Shown here in pieces: positions 36,901 to 47,400 of a stretch of 64,000 nt of DNA. The DNA is from Chionis minor (Eukaryota > Chordata > Aves > Charadriiformes > Chionididae). Each line of letters starts with the position of its first letter. Position 1 is the first letter of the stretch. The notes under the pieces were generated by a model. It was given only the letters and a program-made list of their open reading frames with translations. It had not been told where the DNA came from and ran no database searches. The translations under genes and the position numbers were made by a program. Location of the stretch: NCBI GenBank assembly GCA_013398295.1, contig VZSF01000109.1:83508-147507 (forward strand). The letters are read 5' to 3'.

Positions 36901-37964
36901 TGAGATTCATAGTCTGACAGGGGTGGTGAGCAAGGCAAAATGGAGGGTTTGAAACAAAATGAGCTCCATTCTGAAATGACCTCTGTCCTGATGCCATTTG
37001 TAGCTCATCAAACTGTAACAACTCTGCTCTTGTACTGTATCCTCTTGAGGATGCAATGACTGCTACTGTTGTCATCCTTCTCTTCACAGCCTTTCCTGGC
37101 AAATTATCATATCTACCCTCTCTTTATTACCTAGATCTCCTGGTCTCCTCCTGTTCTTTCGATTGTTTTTCCTTTCTTTCCCTCTTTAATAATACAGGAC
37201 TACTTTCCTGACCTACAGTTACCTGCATCTGCTAGCATATCAGCCTTTCAGCTGAAAATACCCCGTGACCCCAGCAACAGAGGGTGTCAGAAGAACGGCT
37301 TTCTATCAGTGTTAGATTCTTCCTTTTCTTCATGACTCCTTTGTTGACTTTGATCTTGAATTCTGTTCCCTGCTTTGATACTAAGTCACATATATCATTT
37401 CTTTATCCCTTGTCTGTTTTTGTCTTGTCTTTTGCCAGCCCCTTCCCTCATACCTGCTTTGGATGAACACAGCCCCGGCACGAGGATATCTCTGGTTCCT
37501 CCTGACTTGGGTCCAAATCACAGACCATGTCTCACCTTGCCCCTAAAATGGGTTAATTCTTTGATTGTTGCGATTCACACATTTCAACTCATGCTAAGTG
37601 CTGTATTTGATTCTTCTCTCTATACTTTAAACCTCTTTTCATGTTTATTTGCTTTATCCTTTGATTACAGTCCTCTTAACATAGGACAGGGTTGCACAGG
37701 TCATCAAATCCATTCCTCCTGCCTTTTGCAGACCAGTTTGTCATGGAACTACTTCCATAAATCTGCTAAGACCTACTTCTAAATCAATTAAATTTTCTTC
37801 CTCTGCTCTCCTAACAGAAGACTTTTTCCACACCTAATGAATAGAAACCGTTTTCCAGTTTTCCAGCATATACTGATTTGTTTCTTGCTTATGCTCATTT
37901 CCTTTTGTGACAATTCCATCCATTAACATCCCTGACATGCTTAGAACTGTCTCACATCTTATTT
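33941..37964 (+). other. long intron of the unnamed gene; no clear feature
   Basis: About 4 kb of AT-rich DNA. A TGACGTCA palindrome (35896-35903) matches the cAMP-response element consensus. A (CCTT)n run lies near 35030-35050. A 108-codon minus-strand frame (36350-36676) and the adjoining 36700-37120 stretch, which carries a minus-strand AATAAA, may be an unrecognised old mobile element. A pyrimidine-rich 135-codon frame at 37375-37782 is not supported. Confidence 0.35.
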
Positions 37965-38395
37965 TCCTAGGTTAAACAAATCAAACTCTTCTCATCTATG
38001 TGTCTCAGATAAGCTCTCCATTCCCCAGAGGCCTCTGCCTCCTTTATGTCCAACTTAATTCTTCTTGAACATAGGTGATGATAATTCCCTATGATATCCT
38101 AGGTGGGATGCAAGAGTATGACAGCATTAATTTTTATATCTTCCCTGGAAATACTTCATCTGATCTAAGCATTATGTAACCTGGGTACTACTTGCTTATT
38201 TCATAGCTGCATCACTCTGGTGACTCGAAAATGCCTTGTGACTCACTGACTTCCACACAGGAATTTCAGGTTATATTCTCCGTTGTGAATTCTCATATAA
38301 GACTGTTGTTAGTCCTTATGTGCTTGACCCTGGATATTGTAGTATTTAGTATTTTTCAGTTTTCTATTACTTCAGCCATTGAGAACAAAAATTCT
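37965..38395 (-). repeat. very old CR1/L3-like LINE remnant
   Basis: Spaced words follow the minus-strand order of a CR1-class 3' region: 'cctaggttaaacaaatcaaa', 'taagctctccattccccaga', 'tatcctaggtgggatgcaag', 'cttccctggaaatactt' and 'gcattatgtaacctgggta'. Heavily diverged. Identification rests on word order, not on identity. Confidence 0.45.
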
Positions 38396-38668
38396 ATAAA
38401 TTCACAATGTATATATGTATACATAAACATATACATTTATAATGTATACGTTGGTCTTCCACAACCTTATTTTACCAGCAAAATTCATTAATACCTCTCT
38501 CATTTTTATGCAAATGTCATGAAAATATTAAGTGGTATCGGTTCCCAGATGAGTCCTTAGCTGATTTGACTCACGTCTTTCAGCCCAGCAGTTCTCACCT
38601 CAGTACACACTGTTGTTATTGCCCCTATAGCCAGGACTATACCTAAAAATCTTCATATCTATCTCCAT

Positions 38669-39205
38669 TTTGTCCAGCTTGTCAAGCCCCTGAGTGCACC
38701 TACAGGCTCTGCAGCCTCTTCTCCCCACTCCTGTGGGTCTGTCTGCCTGTGCTCTGACCTGGCACAGCCATGTAACCTTGTGTCAGGCAGTGGTGACATA
38801 TTTGATGTGTGACAAAGAGCTTGGAGAAACCTTCTTGGTGCCTCCCTGCATTTAAGGAGTGCGTGCTGCATTTAAGCTCAAGCCCTTGCCCTCAGTCTCT
38901 GCCTGCGCTACATTACAGCTACACCTCTGCCTTGCTTTGTACCTCTCTGATCCTGACCCTGATTTACAGTCATGACTTCCCAGCTTGACCTCAGGTCTGT
39001 CTGCTCACTATGAACCTGTCTGGAGATCTGGACTCTTGGCTGATCCCGGTTATCATCACCAGACCTGCTCTTCCTGCATTCAGCTACTGTGGCATCAGGA
39101 CCTGTTAGTGAGGCCACTGCCCTGCCTCCCTCCAACTTGCCTCCCCTTTCGGAGCAGCCCCCTCTTGACGCTCCTTGACATGGCTTGGCCTTTTACAGCA
39201 TGAAA
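38669..39205 (+). repeat. longest copy of the unclassified LTR-like repeat family
   Basis: About 540 bp, GC-richer than its neighbours. The first 200 bp match 30577-30735 and the 38880-39010 part matches the reverse complement of 31440-31800, which defines one dispersed family with three fragments here. It ends about 170 bp before coding exon d, next to a 16-bp direct repeat (tagcatgaaattattt-like, about 39198-39231). Family name not known to me. Confidence 0.5.
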
Positions 39206-39376
39206 TTATTTATAGCATGAAATTATTTCCGGTGGTTCAGATGTGAAAAATGTTGTTGATTTAGTAAGCCAGTAGGTTATCCTGGCATATCTGGCCCTCT
39301 GCGTCCCCAAACTATTAAAGTTTATAGCTCTGGTGTACAGTTAGAGAGGTCAGTGTTGACTCTGACTGGCGATTAG

Positions 39377-39497
39377 GTACCCGGGAATGACAACAGCGCA
39401 GCTGACCTGAAAGCAGGCCGAGTTCTTACAACGCCATCTCACATTAAAGACCATACAGGCTCAACAGCAGGAAAAGCTGATTCGAAGAAAAGATCAG
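39377..39497 (+). CDS. coding exon (d) of the unnamed gene
   Basis: Bounded by a GGCGATTAG acceptor and a consensus CAG|GTAAAT donor. Forty codons plus one base are open, phase 0 in and phase 1 out. The peptide is hydrophilic: VPGNDNSAADLKAGRVL, then TTPSHIKDHTGSTAGKADSKK. The basic, Ser/Thr-rich composition continues in exon e and suggests a disordered C-terminal region. The in-frame TAG that ends the acceptor rules out extension to the left. Confidence 0.6.
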
Positions 39498-39617
39498 GTA
39501 AATAACATATGTTGGGTTTAATATCGGTGTAATATTGATATTTGGGGAAGTAGGGGACCCCTACAACCAATCTGCTGTTGATCTTAATAATCCATGAGTC
39601 ATGGAGATATTTTGCAG

Positions 39618-39798
39618 ATACCTAAGAAGAGGAAAACATAATGGGACAGGCACTGAAAAAGTATTAGCTTTTGGTTTTGAGACTAACAGCAACCTGAGAA
39701 GCCGCAAAGGCAAGAAAGGCCATTCAAACAAAAGGAAAACCCCACAATCAGTGTTTGAACTCTTCTCCCTTAGCCAGTCATCTCCAGCAATTACATGA
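39618..39798 (+). CDS. possible alternative or cryptic exon between d and e
   Basis: A GATATTTTGCAG acceptor opens a 60-codon frame rich in Lys, Arg and Ser (words YLRRGKHNGTGTEK and RKGKKGHSNKRKTPQSV) ending in TGA. Its entry phase (2) does not follow exon d (phase 1), so it cannot sit in the main transcript as drawn. A second acceptor inside it (CTTCTCCCTTAG at about 39770) opens another frame (GTQKKTSIDKSEFESSLD). Composition resembles the neighbouring exons, hence the listing as an alternative end or a retained, decaying exon. Confidence 0.25.
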
Positions 39799-39918
39799 CA
39801 GCTGGCACACAGAAAAAAACCAGCATTGACAAGAGTGAATTTGAGTCATCTTTGGATATGAATAAAAAGGTTGTTAAGACAGTTTTGAACATAAAATTAA
39901 AACTATAACCCATTTCAG

Positions 39919-40172
39919 CACCGGTAAGTGATGAATCCACATCGGAGCCTACTACCCAAGATGTGACAAGACCTTCTTTACATACAGCAGCAGAGGATCC
40001 TGCCTTCACATCTCACTTTCGGTTTCTACAATCCGCTTCTAGAGTATTACCTCAAACTCATCAGAAGTGCTTGCAGCGTTCGGAGCCCTGGAAAGAATTC
40101 CTCCAGCTGGGGGAGTACACAACTCATGTTAGTATGGCTTTTATGCAGCAGCTGCCACTACGCTTGGCCTAA
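39919..40172 (+). CDS. terminal coding exon (e) of the unnamed gene
   Basis: Acceptor CCCATTTCAG, phase 1 entry matching exon d, 84 open codons and TAA at 40170-40172. The peptide has an acidic Ser/Thr-rich start (PVSDESTSEPTTQDVTRPSL) and a more ordered end with FTSHFRFLQSASRVLPQ, then EPWKEFLQLGEY and the last residues MQQLPLRLA. No family recognised. The AATAAA 8 bases after the stop gives an unusually short 3' UTR. With exons a-d it makes a C-terminal part of about 230 residues. Confidence 0.6.
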
Positions 40173-40179
40173 TTCAACC

Positions 40180-40185
40180 AATAAA
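40180..40185 (+). terminator. poly(A) signal of the unnamed gene
   Basis: AATAAA 8 bases after the stop codon of exon e. Cleavage would be expected around 40200. Confidence 0.55.
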
Positions 40186-41749
40186 TGCATTTTTAGAATC
40201 AAACTGTTGTAGATGTAGTCAAATCCCTACCTATAAAACTGGCACTGAATTCTCCAAGTTACAGTCATATACTTGGGGCAAAGTGGTTTTACTTTATTTA
40301 TTGCCCTTAACAATTCGCTAGCTTATTCTTCTTGTATATATCCACAATTGATTGCAGTCAGCATTTTTGCGTGAAGGAAGGGAATTGCAGGAAGAGAAGC
40401 ATCCAGCAGAAATTAGTGACTGTACTGTTTGTATGGAAATACTTTATGGTCTAAATTGTGACAGTGAAAAAACTGTGGATAGTGTTATAAATACGGTCTC
40501 CCTCTCCATCCCTCACAGCTATGTATATACTTACTATATACTATGTATGTAGTACGTATATACTGTTTATATACTACACTATGTAGACTTCCACAACAAA
40601 GCAAATAGTTTACAAGATGAAAACCATCAAGATGAACCCTGAACTTGGGTTTCCTGGTAAGAAGTGCAGAAGGCCACTACATCATCTCTTGGCAAGAGGA
40701 CCGAAGTATTTTCCATTGACTTACGAGTGACAAATGGCCGAGCCATATAAGAGCATTATTGTTGCTGCCCTGTACTGGGGGAGCAGTTTCTAGAAGGCCG
40801 CGGAAGCAACGGGTGTCCAGTAACAGCAATCCCAGCAGCAGAGCCCCGGCCATCCGGGGTGAAACCTCAAACGTGAGCAGTCACTGTGAAGAGAAAGAAG
40901 GAGCCTGCTCAGGGCGGGATGACAGTGGGAGAAACAAGCCGGCTGTGTTGCTGGATGTAACAGTCTATTGTACGCAAAAATGTCGCCTTCCTTGAATTCG
41001 GGTTGGGAGCAACAGACAAATTTACGAACAGAAAGGGCTGTGGTTTGAGAGCTAAACCAGACAACGCATCGAACCCAAGCTTGCATGTACTTACCCCGAG
41101 CCTTGATCAGCGCTGGCTTCAGCAAGGGGAGATGTGTCTGCGTGTGTCCATGCTGAAGTACTTACGTCAAGGAAGACGGGACGTTGCTTGGGCTCTGTGT
41201 GAAACGCCAAGAACGTCCACCCTGCAGCGAGACCCGTGAAGGTGCAGGGGTGACCACGGCGGTGCGAAACTGGCTGCCAGCGCCATCTGATTTCTATGCT
41301 TTTGTGCCGAAACACCCCCAGTGCGGCCCAGCTCTCTTTATTCAGCTGTCTGTTACGTATTTCTTCAGCATGCTTACACGCAGCCTTGCGTTGGAAGCCT
41401 TGCTGTTCACCTCCTTCCATTATCAAGATCGGTTTTATTGGCTTTTTTAATGTAATTTTTTTTTTCTTTAGGAAAACCACGCAATAGATTTTAATCAGCG
41501 TTTCATTTTAATGTAACGCTATTTTTTCTTTTATGCAGCTAACCTGGATTTTCTCCCCGTTGCATGCGGCTAGCGCTGACATACTACTTCCAGACACAGC
41601 AGGAAAAGAATGTATTTGGCTTATTTGCGACTCTAGTTTGCAGAATGCTTACCCAGAAAGCTTCCCCCCCCCCGCTCTGTTTTTCCCACAGTACAGGTCT
41701 TTTTACATCTCCGGCATAACGCGACGAACGTTTCGCTTTTAAGCCGCCA
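40186..41749. other. intergenic stretch between the two plus-strand genes
   Basis: AT-rich with a TATATACTATGTATG-type repeat at 40520-40580, then rising GC and CpG content from about 40780 toward the island. A strong acceptor-like sequence (TTTTTTCTTTTATGCAG, about 41540) and a second (TTTTTCTTTAG, about 41470) have no matching upstream donor identified. Open frames in this part lie on both strands and look like composition effects. Confidence 0.4.
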
Positions 41750-42005
41750 GGCAGTTTCCAGGGAGGCCCGGCGCGGGCTCCCCCCGACCCCCAGGAAGCC
41801 GCTCCTGCCGCTCGCCTCAGCGGCAGCGCCCGTTACGCCGCGGCACNGCGTCCCGGGGCGGTGGGGCGGGAAGGGGGGCGGGGAGGGGTGTGTTCTGCCG
41901 CCTGCACGGGGCACCGGGGTCTCCTCTCCTCCCGCGGGCGGCGGCGGTTCACTCGCCTGGCTGGCCCGGGGCGGGACGAGCCAGCAGCTGGGCTGCCCGG
42001 GAGCC

Positions 42006-42111
42006 ATGGCACGGGAAAGTTTGCCGCTCCTCCTGCTCCTGGCGNNNNTGCTCCTGGCGGCGCTCGGCGGCCGAGGCCAGCCGCTGCCGTCGCCGCCGCC
42101 GGCGCAAAGAG
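42006..42111 (+). CDS. first coding exon: signal peptide of an unnamed secreted or membrane protein
   Basis: GAGCCATGG gives a good Kozak start. The first 20-24 residues (MARESLPLLLLLA, two unknown residues, LLAALGG) form a classic signal peptide, followed by a Pro-rich QPLPSPPPAQR stretch. The exon ends at GAG|GTACAG in phase 1, the usual place for an intron after a signal peptide. Four N (42045-42048) lie inside the leucine run, so the exact length and even the frame across them are assumed. The next well-supported exon in phase is at 60634. I cannot name the gene. Confidence 0.6.
42045..42048. other. assembly gap of four N inside the signal peptide codons
   Basis: The gap sits in a CTC/CTG leucine run within the CpG island. 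Four N keep the frame open downstream, but the true number of bases is unknown. Confidence 0.95.
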
Positions 42112-44379
42112 GTACAGGGGAGCGGGGAGCCCGTTCCTCACTCGCCCCGGCCGGGGTCGCGGAGGACGTAGAGGGGGAGGCGACCTTGCCACCGGCTCGG
42201 GAGCCCTTTTGGTGACGGGAGGGTCGGGGGGGGACAGGGACCGAGAGTGACAAGCGACCCTCAGCCCGTAGAGGGGGCTCGGCGGGGGAGCGCTGGCGGG
42301 GCACCATCGCTGCTGGTACCTCGGCCGGGCCGAGGAGGGCTTCTGCGGCGCCGGCTCCCGCCCCGCCGAGCGGCGGCCGCCCCGCTGGCGCGCCCGCTGC
42401 TGCCGGGGTCCCGGCGGGGCGCCCCCCCGTTACAGTCTGTCTCCTGCTCGCTCTTCCCCGTTAGCGCTCACACAGGCTTTCGTTGAGAGGCAAAGTCACG
42501 GTTCCGAGTGAGGCAGATGAGCTGCGTCGTGACTGAACACGGAGGGGCCGACTATACGTGCTGTGACTATAGTTTAGGGACGGCCGGAGGACAGGTCCCG
42601 GTCCCCGAAGCGTCACGTTTTCTGCAAGCTAAGCTGCTGGCTGTCCTCCCCCCGCGTCGGGCCCGTCTCTTGGCCCTAATCTCTCTGATGCGGGAACGCT
42701 TGGTAGGCTGCCTTGAAACAAACGCGGGCTGCTCGGGCTGCTTTTACTCAAGGTGACAATTTGATGCGCTTACCCGGTAACAACACTTTTCTCGGTGTTA
42801 AAAACTAATCACGACTCGGATGGGAAGAGAATCAATTGTATCCTGCACAAGTAGTCAATGACTTGCACATACAATCATCTTCCCTAGGTGTGTTGACACT
42901 AAGCTTTTTGTTTGTTTGCTTTTTCAATTAGTGTTATGCGGAAATATCAGAAAGGGTGATGTACAGATATGGGAGAAATACACTTTATTAAAGGTATCAG
43001 CTCTCATAGGAAATCCTTAAACCATTCTTCAGCTCGCAGTATTCCTTCTGGTGCCTGCGTTTGCTGCTCTTTACATTTTTAGCCTTGCTAAAAAGAATTC
43101 ATAAGGAGATACCATGGGTGTGTTAAAATAGAACTAATTAAAGCCACTGGAATAACAGCTAGCTTCTACTTGGCCTTGATGTCACACTATATGCTGAACA
43201 CTTTGGATTAGGATTTTTTAGGTTTACTTTGGAAAACATGGTGCACTGCCATTTCATTAAAAAAGTGTCTCCAGCAGCCGACTCCTTAATACTAATTTTA
43301 CTGTGTGAGGATAAATGACAGTTGATCAACTATCTGTCTAGATAAAAACTCATCCAGAATTAGACTATGTTTAGATGATGACTTATTGGTAAACACTGAA
43401 GACTGAGAGTTTTAAAGTGGAGCACGTAAGATATAGTACATCATGCATTTTCCTCCTGCCTTTTTTTTTTTCCTTTTTTTCCCCTGCCAGCTAATTCATT
43501 TTTCATCTAGAAAAACACTGATTTGGCATTTCTTTTAATATTCTGTCTCTCATACACACACAGACACTTCTGGAGAATGTCCTTTCTTGGGTTTTTTTAA
43601 CCTCTGCAGTGAGGGATATGATCTTTATTTTCCTTTTAAATTAGAAGGGGTCTTGGGCGTTCATCTGCTGTATTGTTGGTATAATGTTATAACTGAGTTC
43701 TGTTAAGTCGGTGAGGAGCACTAGGACTTTTGATTAAATGTTAATAATGTGATGATGGGACCTTCTAAACGTCACAGTTGAATTCAGCTGCTGGCCTGCG
43801 AAATTTTTAAGCCATTTACTGCCTTCTAAATTTCTTTCTAAGATCTGTTACAGCTGCTAGGAGGTGCTAGTACTGTGTAGATACCAGTGTGTTGCACAGG
43901 CAAAGAGGTAATGAACTCCTTTCTAATGCAAAAAGATTGAAAAGTCTGACTTCACTGAAGTCCTAGGGGATTTTTATTGTGTACAAAAATGTTACTAGAG
44001 CCATGGTTTATACCTTTAGACATACAATTTTTGTTTTTCCACTTAGTAGTTATTTGGTAATAACCATAACATTGGATGGTAAGTATTGCTTTCTAATTGT
44101 TTGCACCAGTCGGATGTCTGTGGAGAAAATTATGTAACGGAGCTGCAATGCTTTGAAAAACAGTATTTGAGACATCACAATGAATTCCCATGTTGTTTTT
44201 TAGAACAGAACAGTTCAAGAACATTTTGCACCTCAAAAACGAGAACAGTCTGTAATTCTGTTTTTTTGTTTTTGATTGGTTCTTTTTTTGAATTACTTTT
44301 TAAGTTAGTAGAAAATTTACTGTCGTCAGCAACATGGAGTTAATTTTAAGTGGGTGGGTTTCTTTTTTTTTTTTTTCAG
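42112..44379 (+). other. first intron, proximal part
   Basis: GC-rich to about 42480, then normal AT-rich DNA. No exon or repeat supported. Confidence 0.45.
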
Positions 44380-44496
44380 CTACACGTTATTTGTTCTTCT
44401 GTAGTTTGAACACTAAGCAGTCATGTAGAGTGGCTCAGAAAATGGCAGAATCAGAACCAGAAAGGCACATGCGTTCTGTAACAGTGTTTCTTAAGG
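44380..44496 (+). CDS. candidate cassette exon of the signal-peptide gene
   Basis: A 20-base T-rich tract with CAG acceptor (to 44379) and a TTAAGG|GTATGC donor flank 117 bases open in one frame, phase 1 at both ends. It could therefore be included or skipped between exon 1 and the exon at 60634. Peptide words: TRYLFFCSLNTKQSCRV and AESEPERHMRSVTVFLK. The long T run may be a retroposon tail or a chance tract, and the donor is only fair, so this is tentative. Confidence 0.3.
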
Positions 44497-47400
44497 GTAT
44501 GCATAACTTGCAGTTAAGGCAAACTTACTGAAGTGCTATATAATGTTCTTTCTGAATCTCGAACCTTGGTTCATCCTCTTTCCTGTGGAATGTGAGAGTA
44601 GTAGTGCTAGCTTAGAAAGGAATAAAAAACTTGCTTTTGATCTTGAAGGATTCATCCTTTTATTAAAAGATCTATCATGGGAGAGAACTGAAGCTATGTG
44701 TCTGTGAAAGGTGTGAATAGTAGGGACGGGGCTAAGGAACATACACGGCACAGTAACTTGATCTGTGGTGTCAGCTGCTGACATCAGTGGAGATAACTCA
44801 TGGAGTACAGGTGTTTCTTAGCATCTCACAAATCGGAAGTGTAAGTTGACTCCAAGAGGTGATGTATATAGGATGCTTATAAAGTCAAAGTGAAATTTCT
44901 CACTCGAAAGAGAAATGAGAGGTGTACGTCAACCTAGTGTTAGCGAATATGGCTGGTGCCAGTCTGTTAGGCAATGCACCGTGGCAGGTTGCTTAATATT
45001 TTTAAGTCTGTCTGTAGGTGTAGGTTTTTTAAATGAGTTTTCAGAGTTTAGTTCAAAACTGTTCTCTCTGCGTTATCTCATGAAAATGAGGAGTTACAAG
45101 ATTCCTTCCCATATACATATATGTGTGCATATTGTACACTGTACTCTCAAAAGTCGAGAGAGCATAAAGGGACATATTTCACAAATTAAGATTGAAGAAT
45201 GTTGTGTGGACTTAGATTCTCTATTTCTGGAGACAAAGCCCCAGATGCTTTGTTAATGTAATCTGGTGAAGCAAAATTCAAGTCTCATTTCTTCGTCTGG
45301 ACCTCTTTGGACTAAGGTCAGTTTTCAAAAATAACCAAACCCCCCAGCTCTAATCATGATATAGATTCCACTTCCATCATGGTTGATGGCATTTAACCAT
45401 TCAAAACATTCTGCTGACTTTGGAGAGTGGTGCTTGTAAATTATTTAGGTGGTATTGGAAAGAATAATGTTGGTAAATTTGTGTTCTGCTTTCCTGACAA
45501 CAGCTTAGGTGATTGTTCTGTTTATCAGCTTGTTCTTATGTAAATAAATTTTGAAGCTGTTGTCCAATATCAAATTTGAAAGCAATGTAGAAATCCTTAA
45601 GATAATCACTGAAAATCAATGGCTATTTGAGAGAAAGAGCCTCGAAGTACTTTCTCTTCCATGTGAGGAAAGGTAGAATTCAGACATTATCTAGTCCATT
45701 CAGTCTGGTTAATCAACATATGTAGAGCTTATATGTGAAGAAGAATGTGTCTGTTGTGGAGGGTAGGCATCTTACAATGTGTAAAATTCTGTGTATATTT
45801 TTTTAAAAAAGGAGTTTTTCAATTTCAGGATTCTATAACAGGTAACAAGGCTTGTTCACTGAATGTGTATGGCAGTATAGTACGTTCTATGTATACCCTT
45901 TTTACATTCCTTCTATATGCTTTTTTCATACATTCTTTTAGTAATGTTTTTGCAGATAAACTTTTGCTGATCTGGAAATTAGGATTTTTGTTTCTTTTTT
46001 ATTATTTTAAAAAAAATCTATGTATACAAGACTGATATTGATCAGTTCTAGAAACTGTTTTAGGAGAATTTAGTGCTGCCCGATCAATTTGGATTAACGA
46101 GCCCCAAAATTCTGGGAGATACTGCTCTCAAAAATATGTTGTGATCACTCTTAACTTTTTACTTCAAAGTTGTTGTCTGTATTATTTTCTTATAGTTTAA
46201 TAACTGATTGAGAAAGTGAAAGCAGAAGGTATTAATACGTGTTTCAGGTTTAGAATGTGAGAAAGGAAAACAGTAATTAAGGACCAACCTTAGGTATTAG
46301 AAATTGGTGGAATTGTCCAGACTGGCTGGAGACATGAATTGGTGTGCTTTTTGTGTACGCACTTCAACTTGAAATAACCACAGCCAAACTGAATGAGGCA
46401 GGTCTTGTACAAGAATGCGTAAATTTCTCCAAGCAACAAATAAAAACATAAGATGCACTTTGTGTTTAAACTCCTTGTTATTAATTTTTCCCTTCTACAA
46501 GTTTTTTTACAGGAGTCTTTCTTATAAGGCTTGAAATATGAAAGTCAGAACTGTGGTTCTTTAACCTGTTCCAAAGTTTTTTTTAAAAATAAGACAGCAA
46601 ACAATAATTTTTAATTAATTCAGGCTGGAGGAAGGAATCCACCCACACATGTTCTAATTTCTTATCCAGCTACTTGGACTGACAGTTTTTGGAGATTATA
46701 GTATTTTGGAATAAGAGGCAGCATGACTTCCTGGTGCAGCGTTGCCTTTTTTTTTTTTTTTTAAATTTTATTTTTTCACCCCTGAAGTCCAGACTCCTTA
46801 TAGAATAAGGAAGGGTGATAGGACAAAAATACATGCAAATATGAACCATACCTAAATATCTCCTTTTCTTTCCCATTTTCTTTTCTTAGGTAATAAGCAC
46901 TTAATTAGGGGATATTTTTGTTCTGAAAGAGAGTTCTGTCTAGAATATCTGAGAACTCATATGGCACACACTAACAACTCAGGCAATACTAACAATAATA
47001 CAGATCAAATCTCGCTTACAGATATACAATATAGACAAATATGTTACGTTTGCTAAGCTATATTGACTCCATTCATGTCAGCAAAAGGGATTCCTTAATG
47101 TTTGCTGATAAAGCTAGTTCATGAGCTGGCTCATGCTAATGACTACACATTATTTATTCTCTTGTAACAGCTACTGTAGATAATAGCTGCTTCCTAGTTC
47201 TTGCTCTTCTGCAGTTTTGATGTTCTCCTCAATCTGAAAATGTAGATAAGAGAAGTACTGGAAGAAAATGGCAATGATTTTGGACCATTTCTGCACTATG
47301 GAAAAGGTAGAGATTAGACCTTGTTTATTTTTTTTATTACTTTTTACAATTTATTTTGATTAGAAAAATGATAAGGTTTCCAGAAAAAGTATATTGAATT

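Larger units (their letters stand above)
41750..42480 (+). promoter_or_regulatory. CpG-island promoter with GC boxes
   Basis: The only strongly GC- and CpG-rich segment of the window. Three Sp1-type GGGCGG boxes lie at 41856-41861, 41864-41869 and 41876-41881, 125-150 bases before the start codon at 42006. No TATA box was seen, as usual for CpG-island promoters. The island extends into the first intron. An N at 41847 shows that the assembly struggled here. Confidence 0.8.

Noticed and set aside
36350..37120. Possible old retroviral fragment with LTR
   Set aside because: One 108-codon minus frame and a minus AATAAA, but no recognisable motif and no TG...CA ends found.
41633..42307. 224-codon minus-strand frame in the CpG island
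   Set aside because: Pro/Arg/Ala-rich frame produced by GC richness, spans two N gaps, and is antisense to the better supported signal-peptide exon.
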